A stretch of DNA of 64,000 bases, taken from NCBI GenBank assembly GCA_004431415.1, contig QPMI01000100.1, positions 290,908 to 354,907 on the forward strand, in the 5' to 3' direction. The stretch's first letter is position 1. The number at the start of each line of letters is the position of its first letter. Of this stretch, positions 31,674-43,500 are shown in pieces. The notes under the pieces were generated by a model. It saw nothing but the letters and a program-made list of their open reading frames with translations. It ran no database searches and was not told where the DNA came from. The stretch is from Cyanophora paradoxa. Lineage: Eukaryota > Glaucocystophyceae > Cyanophorales > Cyanophoraceae. A program made the translations under genes and the position numbers.

Positions 31674-34472
31674 TTCGCTCACTGGTTCTCTCGCCCATTC
31701 GGTTGTGCTGCGTGGCTGCGCCTGCGGGTGCCGCGGTCTCTGTAGCAGGCTTGTCTGACACACTAGACTGCCAGTCTCGCAGGGGTAGCAGGCTTGAAGC
31801 AAGGGTACACATCCCACAACCTTCGGCAACGGCCTCAGCTTCCAAAAGCTGCATCAGCTAACCCTCGCACGAGCAGCAGCGTTCAGCTGCGGCCCCTAGC
31901 GCGTGTTTGCGTTCTTTACGCGCGCAGGTCCTGTCTTGTTCACGCACAGGTCGGACCAACGGACGTCGACCGCAGTCGGTCTGCGGCCGTCCGGTTGTCC
32001 CAGCGTGTGCCACACTGGCTGACTATCTCTTCAGGACGGACAAGCGACCCGAAGATGCATTCTCCGAAGTCTTTGTCAGGTCCGACCAGCCGGGGCCGCC
32101 GAGCCGTGACTAACGTGTGCCACGGTGCCCCACAAGGCTTCATGACCGTCGGAAATGCTCAGCTATCTGATCGCTCCGCGCAGGCATCTCCGCATCTGGT
32201 GCGTGTCACTTTGCGATTGCGCTTGCTCGCGTTATAGGAGAGCACATCCCTCGTAGACCTAGTCTATATGAGTCTTCTAGTGCGTAGCTACGCCCTTTAG
32301 CGTGTCCGTTGCACGACGTTCACATGGCTTGCAGGTCAGCGAGATGGCGGCGGCGGCGGCGGCCTTCCTGGGCGGCAACACGGCCATTTCTTAGCGGGCG
32401 ACTCAATGGCGCTGGCAAGGCGCGGCGAAGGCGGCAACTTAGCGTTTTCCAGTCTAGCTAGCTTAGCGTAGTGCAGGTTGTGCAGCCTAGCTAGCTTAGC
32501 GTAGCATAGCATAGCGCTAGCTAGCCAAGTGTGTCAGTGTGAATGAAGGCTGTTGTAATCACCGTGCTGCTGCTGGCGGTAGGGTGGGAATGATAGGTGG
32601 GAAGGCGTCTAGATGACGTCTAGATGACTACCAGCTAGATAACGTCTACATAACTACTAGATGACGTCTAGATGACCACTAGATAACAACTAGATAACTA
32701 TCTAGGTTTTGCAAATCTCGTGAGATAGTCAACTAGTTGTCAACTAGCTGTCAACTAGCTAGTCGTCCCTGTGCGAGGTCGCCGCTGCTCACGTCCGTTC
32801 CCGCGGGGGCCAGGGCCCTGCAGCTGTCGACGTCGCCCACGGGGTCGCGCGAGCGAAACAGCCGGAAGGCTGCCTCATGCAGGTCGCGCCGTCGAAAGGC
32901 CATGAAAACTCGGAGAGGGCCCTGTTCCAGATCGACCTCCGCCGGTCGCCGGGGCCAGCACTGCGGGGCTGGCATGGGGCCCGGCCCCCGCCGTGGGGCG
33001 TCCCCGACCGCCCACCGTGGCACAGGTACTGCGCCCTTCCGCGGGGCCGAGAGGCACCGGGGGAGAAACGGCTGAGCGGAAGAGCTCAGGGGGTGGGCCG
33101 TCGGGAGGGGAGCGTTGGGGAACCGTATGCAGGGTAAGAGGGATCAATTGGAAGGGGCGGGGGTCGCACGCGCTAGAACTAGACGTGGGGTGCACGCGGT
33201 GGGGTACACGGGGTGAGGACGTGGCCATGGGGGGGGGGGACTTCGCGGGGTACGCGGTGGGCACTGGGCGGCCAGGGGGTCTTGGGGCTGGGCCAGCGAT
33301 AGCGGGGGGGAACCTGGGGCGGAGCCGACGGGGCCGGGCAGGCGACTTGCTGGGGGGGGCAGCGGCGGCCGGGGAGGCCGCTTCATCTTCTTGGGAGGCG
33401 TTGGCGGGGGACGGGAGAGCCAGGGGCCTCGGGCGGGCGGAACCCCTCAGGCTCGGACCCCGCGGGGGAGGTCGCCATCGGCTCCTGCAGCCCTAGTGGC
33501 CCGGGCCGTGGGACGGGACAGCCATGGCGGGCCCTATCGGTCGCGGCGGAGGACGGGGACTCGGCGTCGAGGGCGGGCGGAGGCCAGTGCGTCGGACTGT
33601 CGCTGGACACGCGTGCTCTGTGCCGAGGGCGCGCCGCTGCGCATGCGGAAACGGGTCAGGCCTGGCTTGCCTAGTGCGGGAGCAAGAGCGAGTGCGCGGT
33701 GGTGGTACGCTGCGTGTAAGGTGCGTCTCTCTCCGGGCTCGGGTGCCGGGCGTACGCGTAAGCTCTGCGGCCAGCGGGATGAGTCGCTGTGGTATGTGCG
33801 GGCGCGACGCGCGCGCGAGGGCTGCAGTCCGGGGATGTTGAGCAGGGCGCGGGCGAGTCCCGCCACGTTCGAAGCGGTGGCGGGAGACCATCGGCCGGCA
33901 ACGGCCGGTCTGGGAGCGTGAAGGAGGGCGCCGAAGGTGAGTCCGGAGAGAGAGGAGGACAGTGCGGCTGGACGCTGCGGTCGGGCCAGAACCGCGCAGC
34001 GCAACGCTCCTTCAACGCGTGGTTTCGCGCTTCGATGAGGAAGTAATTATTAATCTGCTAATAACTGATTATTAACTAGTAATAATATTTTTTCAATGAT
34101 TCTTATAAAGTCATCACTGATGGCCGGGCATGGCCCGCTCTAGGAATCAGTCTATGCCAGGATCGATAGCGCCCCCCAATGGCCCCAATTTCGATAGCCC
34201 CCGAATTCAATCGCCCCCGATGCATATTAATGCGCGATTGGGGCCCATCTTGAGGGATCCAAACCGTGCACGCACTACCCCTGTAAACACTACCCCCCTG
34301 TAGGCAGCCACGCGTACGGGTGCACGTGCATGCACGCCCATACACAGATCTACGGCCTATCCGACGGCGATCGCGATTTCGATCGCTTTAGCTTCGCGAA
34401 GTTGCAATTACGCGAGCTTGGGGAGCCTGGAGCTGGTCGATCGATACTTATTACGTATACGGACAGCTAGCG
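31674..34472. other. Intergenic stretch without a supported gene
   Basis: There is no coding frame with splice support. 32450-32770 is CTAG-rich (see separate repeat). 32780-33990 is very GC-rich with overlapping open frames on both strands that show no motif. 34020-34330 is AT-richer (AATTATTAATCTGCTAATAA) and may hold the promoter of the left kinase gene. Confidence 0.4.
32595..32770. repeat. CTAGATGAC/CTAGATAAC repeat
   Basis: Direct repeats of CTAGATGACGT, CTAGATAAC and CAACTAGCTGT with 10 to 16 bp spacing, preceded at 32450-32530 by CTAGCTAGCTTAGCGTAG words. Confidence 0.7.
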
Positions 34473-34579
34473 CTTACAGCGAAGGTGGCGAACGGGGCGA
34501 GCCGCAAGGGCGGCTGAAGTTGAGCGCCTCGCGCAGCTTCGAACGCCTGCGCATTTCCACAAGAAAACGTCGTGATACG

Positions 34580-37500
34580 ATGGATTCCTTCCCAGGTCTG
34601 TCCTGTGTCTCCTTGTTTCAGTGCGCTCTGCGTGACTCTCGTTAACGTTGCCGCAGGCTACGTAACCACGGAGGCGAGCCCTCTGCAGGCTTCGCATCCC
34701 CGCGCGCGAGCCTCCTGACGCTTGCGCGTTTCCAGGTGCTCTGCGAGCGCCGCAACAGAATGCTGATCCGGGCCGTTCGCGCGTCGGATGGTTCGCACCC
34801 GCCATACCGCCGCGGAATTGGCTGACAACGCTGCCCAGGCATGGCCGTAGTCCTCAAAAAGCTCAATGAAGAATTCTAGTGCGTGGTCCCGTGTCAAATC
34901 CTCGCTTTCTGCCCCTGAAGTCTTCCGCAGCGATTACCCGAACCTCCAGGCGCCCGCCGCCGCCGCCAGCCGCAACCCCGCGTTTCTAACAGTCGCGTCC
35001 GTCGCAGAAACTCAAGCGCGAGTTCAGCATCATGGTTCGCCCCAGTGGAGGCGCCGCCACGCGGGGCTCACGGGGGCGGCGCCTTCGCAGACTGTCGTGG
35101 CGGGGCCGTACGTCATGAAGGCCTACGAGCTGGCTGTATCCTCGAGGACGGCCGCGATTGTCATGGAGGCTCGCGCCCCGACCCCCCGCCGGCCTGCGCG
35201 CGTTGCGCGCGGGGGTCGAGCGGGCCGGGGGCGCAGGACATCGGGGGCCGCTCGCTGGACAAGATCGTGAACGGGAAGCCGATGCCGCTGGGGATTTTCC
35301 TGCCCCTCGCCATACAGCTCACGACCGCGCTCGGCGTCGTCCACGGCGCTAACGTCGTCCACAGGGACGGTCCGAACCCGCCCGCCTCCGATCGCGAGAC
35401 TCCGCCCCCGCCGCCCCCGCCCCGCGCCGGCTGAGCGCGCACGGGCCGGGGGGAGCAGTGAAAGCGGGGAACGTGATTGTGAACCTGGAGAACGCGGAGG
35501 AGAGGCGCCTGCAGCTTGCCGACTTTGGCCTCGCCGGCTACATCCAGGACTCGTACACGCAGAGCGACATGGAGGGCAGGCGCGCCCCCCCCCGCCCCGC
35601 CCCGACCAGTCCCGCCCGGCGCCCCCGCCGACGCCCTCCCCAGCCTGGCGTACATGGCGCCCGAGCAGACGAAGCGAATCCACTGCGTCGCGAACCAGCG
35701 CTCCGACCTCTACAGCCTGGGCGGTGCTTCCGGGACTGCGTGCAGATCGCGGTGCAGCCTGCACGCGCGCCCCTCACGCCCCCCTCTCTCCCCGCAGTCA
35801 CCTTCTACCAGTGCCTGGTGGGGCACCTCCCGTTCACGTGCGCCCCCCGCCACCCCCCTTCCCCCACCCCAACCCTCTACCCACCCCTCCCACACCTTTC
35901 CACTTCTGTTCACGTGCGCCGCCCGCGCCAACGGGTTGCGCCGGCAGCGGAGACTCCCTGTCGATCATACACGGGCACCTGGCCCGCAAGGCGACCCCCG
36001 TCTGCGTGATCCGGTGCGCGGGCCGGGACGGCGCGGCCAGGCCGGGGCCACCCTGGGCCGACGCGACCGCGCGCAGGCCCGAGATCCCCGAAGTCATCAG
36101 CGCCATCGTGGAGAAGGCGAGTGTAGTAGAGAAAAGCAAGGGGGAGGCTGCGCTGGGCTGACGTCGACGGGCGCGCAGCTGATGGAGAAGTCTCCGGAGG
36201 ACCGCTACCAGTCGGCGTACGGCGTCCGGAAGGACCTCTCGAACTGCTACGCGCAGCTCCGCTCGGGGCCCGGCATCATCAGCACCTTCAAGGCACGCCC
36301 TCTCGTCCCGCGATCGCGACGGGATGCTCGCGCTCGCTCACTCTCGGGGCAGCTGGCGTCGCGGGACTTTCCCTGCACGCTGCAGCTCTCGACGCGGCTG
36401 TACGGGCGCGAGCGCCTCGTCGACCAGCTCGCCGCCGCCTTCGTCGCCGTCTTCGGGTCCCTCGACGAGATCAACCGCAAGATCGAGCGGCGCAGCGCCC
36501 CGGGCCACAACCCGGGCCACCGCCAAAACGGCCCCTCGAGCTCGCCGGACGCCTCGCAGGACTCCTCCTCGGCGGGGCCCTCGCGGTCGAGCTCGGTGCT
36601 CCGCGGCGCCGGTGCGCTGGAGCCCTCGCAGCCGGCGCGGCGCGGCGTGCTCGTCATCCGCGGCGTCTCCGGCATCGGCAAGACCGGCCTCGTTCTCCGT
36701 TTCGTCCAGGTGGGCGGGGAGGGCCGGGACGCCGACGACGGGAGGGGCGGGCGCCGAGCGGGGCGCGCGCGCGCGCGCAGGACGTCGCGACGGAGCTGCC
36801 GGTTGTCTTCCTGCGGGGCAAGTACGACCACAACACGTGCGCGTCGCGCCCCTACAGCGCCATCATCGCCGCCATCATCGGCCTCGTCCAGCAGGTCCTA
36901 CCCGCTCTTCCCTCGCCCCCTTCCCCTCTTCCCCCTCTCACACCCGCGCAGCTGCTCGCGGATAACGAGCGGCTGCTCGCCGTGCAGCCGCGCATCGTCG
37001 CGGCGCTCGGCGAGAACGCCTCGGTCCTCGTCGACCTCGTCCCGGAGGCCAGGCACCTGCTGGGCACGGCGGCCGCGGGCGTCGAGCTCGCGCCCGTCCC
37101 GCCGCTCCCGCCGGCCGAGACCGCACTCCGCCTCACCACCACCGTCTGCCAGCTCCTCGAGTCCCTGTACCCCCTCGTCGTCTTCCTCGAGTGCGCCCCA
37201 TTCCACCCTTAAGCTTCTCGCCCTCGACGTCTCTTGAGGGATCCGGACCCCCCGCAGCGACATGCAGTGGGCCGACACCGCATCCCTTAAGCTCGTGCGC
37301 TGCCTTCGCAGCCCTTTCCTCCCGCCCCCGCCCCCGCCCGAGCCGCGCCGAGCCGCGCCGCGCGCCGCCCAGATCCGCCGCCTCGCCACCTGGCCCTCCA
37401 TGGAATGCCTCCTCATCTGCGCCTGGTGCGCCCGTCCCTGCCTAGCAGCGCCCGTTGCCGCGGGCCTTGTCGAACCGGCGGGAGCGGGCAGCCGGAGCAA

Positions 37501-40500
37501 CGAGGTGCGGCCGTCGCACCCGATGGCCCTTGCCATCGACGAGATCCACTCCAGCGGCGTCCCCATCTACGTGCGCCCTTCTTTTCCTCCGCTCGCCCTC
37601 CCCGAGATTGGCGCAAGGCTTGCACGGCTCCACGATTCGGAGATCTAGAGCTGAACGGGCCCCTGTTCGGTCTAGGCCTCCGAATCTCGCACGTCTCGTT
37701 GGATTCCCGGCGCTGACGGGGCTCTGCTGCGGGGCGGGGGCGGGGGCAGGACATTGACGTGGGCCCGCTGAGCGTGGAGGACGTGAACGGCTTCCTGGCG
37801 GCGACGCTGCGCTGCGAGGCCGCCGCCTCGGACGAGCTCGCCCGCCTCATCCACTCCAAGACCGACGGCAACCCCTGTGCGCCACCACGGCCCCCCGCCC
37901 ACCCCCACGCCGCCCTCCTCTGCCCTCTCCGCATACATCTCACCCTGCCCCGCGCAGTCTTTATCCGCAGCTTCCTGGACACGCTCTATAGCCAAGAGAA
38001 GATCAAGATCGACCACCAGACGGGGGCTTGGCACTGGAACGTCTCCGACATCGAGCAAATGAAGTGAGCCGAGGCGCCCCCTGCGGGCCGTTCCTTTCTT
38101 TCCTGTATCCCGGCCCGGAGGACCGACCGGCTGACGCGCTCCGGCACGGGGCTCGGGGCGCAGCTACACGGACAACGTGGTGGACATGCTCGTCTCGTAC
38201 ATCTCGCAGCTCTCTCCGGGGGCGCAGGAGACACTCAAGCTCGCCTCGATGTTCGGCAACGCCTTCAAAGTCCCCCTGCTCGCCGTCACCGCCGCCCGGC
38301 CCCAGGAGGCCATCATGGTGCGCCCCTCAGGATAGATGGGTTTCCGAATTTCCGCCGTTTTCCCGTGTTATTCCACTTCTTCCCTCTCCGCCTCTACTTC
38401 GCCCCTCACCCGCGGGCCTGGGCGGCGCAGTCGGCGGTCTCGGAGGCGATCCGCAAGCGGCTGATCGTCTCCGTGGGCGCGGAGACGTACCGCTTCGTGC
38501 ACGACCGCGTGCAGCAGGCCGCCGCCCGTGCGCCTTCACAAGACCCGCTTGTTTCCTGTCCTTTCTTTTCCCTAACAGAACCTGCTTCTCCTGCTCCCCC
38601 TCCTCCTAATTCCAGTTCTGGTGGCGCCCGTGGATCTGCCGGCGCTGCACCTCCGCATCGGACGGCGGCTCCTGGCGGCGCGCTCTCTCGTCGTAGAGGC
38701 CCCTTCCAAAATGCGGGAAGCCCGCGGAGACGAGGAAGAGGACAACATTTTCGAGGCGCGCGCGCGCGCGCGCGTGCCGCGCCGGCGCCGCTGAGGCGCG
38801 CCGGCGCCCGCCCACCGTGCCCCCACCAGGTGGTGGCGCACTACAACCGGGGCGCTGCGCTCATCGACGATTCCGAGGAGCGCTGCCGCCTGGCGGAGCT
38901 CAACCTGCAGGCCGGCGCAAAGGCCTTCACCTCCACTGCCCACGAGGCCGCCCGCTCCTACTTCGAGGTACACGTACCCGCCCCCTCTTCCCCTCGGGCC
39001 CCGCGCGCCCCGCCCCCTCCTCACCGCGCCGCCCCCGCACCAGGCCGGCGTCCGGGCGCTCTACGGCCTCCCCGGGGGCCCTCCTCCCGCGGACCGGGAG
39101 CCGCAGGAGGGGGCACCCGCGCCCCCCGAGCAGCGCCCGATTCGGCACGCCGAGCTGCGCGAGCGGCAGGGGGACCTGGACCTCGTAGATGCGTCGCGGG
39201 GCCTGGGCACGCGGCTCCTGCTGCGCCTCGCGGAGTCGGAGTACCTGTGCCAGAACTTTAGGGCGGCAGACGAGCACCTGAGCTACATCGAGGGGCGCGC
39301 GGCGTCGCTGCGGGAGAAGCTGGACGTGTTCCGGCTGCGCGTCAACATGCTCTCCACCGCCAACCGCTTCGCGGAGGTCGTAAAGCGTGCAGAGGCGGTC
39401 GTGCGCGAGTTCGGGATCGAGATCGAGCGGGGCGAGGACGGGACCGTGCCCCAGGCCCGCATCGACGAGGCGTACGGGGCCATGTGGCGCGCCTGGGAGG
39501 CGCGGGGAGTGGATGCCAACCTCGACGAATTCGTCGCCGGCCACCCCGTGCGCCCATGCCAGCCCCGCCCCGCCCCGCCCCGCGACTGTCGCCCGCCGCG
39601 CCCCTTCCCCTGCGCCCCTCATCTTCCCCCAGGACCAGGACGACGAGTTCACGTTGCTCCTCTTCGCCCTGGTCGAGGTCATGGGTGCGATTCCCGCCCT
39701 CTCCAGTGGATCCGCGTTGCGCTGAGCCTGGCTTGACGTCCCCCCGCCGTCGCCGCAGCGGTTATGTACCTTTCGAGTGCGCGGCCCGCCCGCTCCGCCC
39801 CGCCCCGTCGCTGACGCCCCGTGCAGCGATGTTCGGGCCGTACCAGGTGCTGGCGGCGAGCCTCGTGCGGCTCTGCATAGAGCGCGGGGGCAACGCGGCG
39901 GCCGTCTCCTGGTACGCCTACATGGTCTTCATCCTCGCCGGCATCCGCAAGGACTACGAGGGGGCCGTCCGCATGCGCCGCCTCTGCCTCGCCGTCATCG
40001 ACCGCGAGGGCGCGTGCACCTCCGACTTCCTCCGGTAACCCCCCCCCCCCCCCCCCCCCCAACCCCCCCATCCCTATCCCCATCCTCGCGGGGCGCAGGG
40101 GCCGCGTGCTCGTGTGCGCGCTCTGCTCCTTCCCAGTGGGCTCGAACTGGCTGGCGGGCATCGCGCCCATGGCGGAGGCTGCGCGGCTCTCGCAGCGGGC
40201 GGGGGACCTCAACAACGCCCTCTACGCCATCAACCAGCAGCTCTGGATCTCCTTCTTCGCCGGCGTGCCCCTCGGCGACATGCACGAGACCAGTGCGCCG
40301 CCCCCGGCCCCGCGCCCCCGGCCCGCTGGCTCCCTAGGCCTCCCCCTGTTGGCTCCGCCCCCCTCACGCCGCGCCCCGCGCGCGCAGTGGTCGAGTTGAA
40401 GCCCTTTGTCAGCAAGTGCGTGAACCTGGAGCTTGAGGTCTCCTTCGACGCCGCCGCGGCGCACGTCCGCCTCCTCGAGGCGAGCCGCCCCGCCGCCTCC

Positions 40501-43500
40501 GCACCGCCGCCGGTGCTGGCTTAGGTGGGCGGGCGGGGGCCCCCTGGCGGCGCAGAGCGGGCAGAGCGACGCGGACGCGATGGTCGCGGGGGCGGACATG
40601 GGGCCGGAGATGGCGGCGCGGGGCCCCTACTGCCGCTCGGCGTACCTCTCCTTCCGCTTCGTGGCCCTTGTTGTGCTGGACCGCCTGCGGGAGGCGGCGG
40701 CGCTGCTGCCGAGCTTCCGGGCCGCGGTCGGCGACACCCCCGGCGTCATCTTCAGCTTCGAGGAGCCTTTCCTCCAGGGTCCGCGCGCACGCCCCGCCTA
40801 GGCCTCCGCCCCCCTGGCGACGCGCACGCGCGCAGGCCTCGCGGAGACGACGTGCCGGCTGGGCGTGTGGCCGGGCCCCGAGGCGCCGGCGCCGCTGGGG
40901 AGGGCGAGCGGGCGGAGGCGGCGGCGCGCGCGGCGGCGCTCGTCGCGCGGCTCGAGGAGTACGCGGATCACTGCGCCGACTTCCGCTGCCGCGCCCTCTT
41001 CCTCGACGCAGAGCGCGAGCGGGCGCTGGCGGGCCCGACGCCCCCCGCGCCGCCCTCGGGCCGCTGCTCGGGCGCTACGAGGCGGCGGCGCGGGCGGCGC
41101 GCGACTCGCAGGCGCTGCAGGTCTCGGCCCTGGCGCACGAGCTCGCCGCCTCCCTCTGCCTGGCGGCCGGCGTTCGGGGCGCCGGGCTGCACTACCTGAA
41201 GGAGGCGGTGAAGGACTACAGCGCGTGGGGCGCGCGCACCAAGGTCGCGCTGCTGCTGAGCCAGCACGCGGAGCTCCGGGACGCCCTCGTGTACTCCAAG
41301 GCCCCCAGGAACGCTTCCACGGGCTCCGGCTCCCGCTCCAGGGGGGGGGCAAGTCCTCCGACTCGTCCGAGCGCCCGGCCGCGGCGCGCTCTCCGGCCGC
41401 CGCCGCGGCGACGGGCGGCGCTTGCTCGGGCTCGGGCACGAAGACGGGGTCGGGCTCGGGGGCGCCGGCGAGCGCGCCGCGGGCGACGGCGTCGACGGTG
41501 GACATCCTCACCGTCGTCCGCTCGGCGCTCGCGCTCGCAACGGAGTCGGACCTTGACGCCCTTCTCTCCAAGCTCATGGTCCGGCCCCGCCCGCCCGCCC
41601 GCCCCGCCCGCCCGCCTCCTCCTCAGCGCCGCCGCCGCCCCCAGCTCATCGTCATGGAGAACGCCGGCGCGGTGCGCGTGCGGCGCGGCGCGGCGCGGCG
41701 CGCGCGCACACACACACACACGCTCGCGAAGCTGAGGCGGGGCGGGGGCGCAGACGGTGGCGCGGCTGGTGCTGGCGCGCAGCAAGCACTGCCGGCACGA
41801 GCAGGCCCCGGCGTCCGCGGGCCTCTCCTCCCTCTTCTGCGTCCGCGTCGAGGGCGAGGTCGGCCCCCCCCTCCCCCCCCCCTCCCCCCCCCCCCCCCCG
41901 CCCTCGTCTCCTCCCCGGCCGGGGCGCGCTGAGACCGCACGCCCCCCCGCGTGCTCGCTCTCGCAGGTTGATATGATGCACCTGCACTCCGAGGGCGGGC
42001 GGGAGGCGGAGGGCGGGGAGGGCGGGCGGCGGGCGGCGGTGGACATCCGCTGCGTGGACAAGCCGCTTGCGCAGTACCGCAACGTCTCCCACGCCATCGT
42101 GCAGGTCCGCGCCTGCGCCCGCGCCCGCCCCCGGCCCCGCCCGGCCCGCCGCCCGGCCGGCCGCCCCGCGGCCTCTCCTCCTCCGATCCAATCCGATCCG
42201 ATCCGATCCGATCCGAGTCGGGGCCCGCCCCCTCCCGCAGTACGTGATCCGGACCGAGGAATACGTACTCCTCGACAACGCCTGCGCCGAGGTGCGCACC
42301 CGTACCCGCCCGCCCGGGGCACCGCCCCGCCCCGCCCCGGCCAGCCGTGGCGCCTCTCGCGAGGCCCCCCCCTCCAACGCCGCGCAGGGCAACTTCGTGT
42401 CGTGCGGGCACGTGCAGCGCAACGCCCTCCGCTCCGTCCTCTGCGTACCCGTCGTGCGCCCCGCCGCCCCGCCCCGCCCCGCCCCCGCGCCCGCGCCCCG
42501 CCCGCTCTCCGGTGAGCTCCAGCGCAGATGCACCAGCAGAAGGTCATGGGGGCGCTGTACCTGGAGAACCGCTTCATGGCGGGCGCCTTCAGCCTCGAGC
42601 GCGTCGAGCTCCTCCAGCTCCTCGCCGCCCAGGTGGGCCTCGCCCTGTCTCTGCGGCCCCGGGGGCCTGATCATGTGGCGGGGCGCAGCTGGCGGTCTCG
42701 ATGCTGAACGCGACGCTGCACGAGGACCTGCGCCTCTACAACCGCGAGCTCGAGGTCAAGAACCGCTCCCTCGCCATGCTCGGTCCGCCCCGCGCGCCCC
42801 CGCCGCCCCCCTCCCTCCCCGCCGGGCGGCCGCGGGCCCTATCGTGACGGCGGCGGGGCGGCACGGCAGACCGCGCCAAGGACACGCTGCTAGCGAACAC
42901 GAGCCACGAGCTGCGCACACCCTGCGGCAACATAATCGGCCTCTCGGAGCTGCTGCTCGACTCGGGCCCGCTCACGGAGCAGCAGGCGCAGACGGCGCGG
43001 ATCATCCACCAGTCCGCTGAGCACCTGCTGCGCATCATCAACAACATCCTGGACCTCTCGGGCCTCGAGTCCGGGGCGGTCAAGCTGGAGCGCGTCGAGT
43101 TCGACGTCGCCGGCGTCGTCAACGACTGCGTGGCCGCCTCCTCCGTCTCCGCGTACAAGAACGGCCTCGAGATCGGCTCCCACATCGACCCCCGCTGCCC
43201 GCTCCGCGCCATGGGCGACCCCGTGCGCTCTCGCTCGCCCCCTCCACCCCCCCTGCCCCGTCCGACCGGCCCCGCCCCCGCCCGCTCGGCCAGACGAGGC
43301 TCAAGCAAGTCATCATGAACGTGCGCCCGCCCGCCTCGCCGCGGGCCCCCGCCTGGCCTCGCCAGACCCGACGCCGGCCGCGCAGCTGGTGTCCAACGCG
43401 ATCAAGTTCAGCTCGCATGCCCGCCCCGACGGGCACGTCCTCATCTCCGTCGAGCTCGTCGCCGACGTCCGGTGCCGCCCCGCCCCGGCCCCCGGCCCCC

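Noticed and set aside
31640-31725. Partial similarity to cloning-vector origin sequence (TGCGTATTG, CGCTTCGCTCACTG)
   Set aside because: Matching words are short and interrupted, and the region contains a long stem absent from vectors; vector contamination is not supported.
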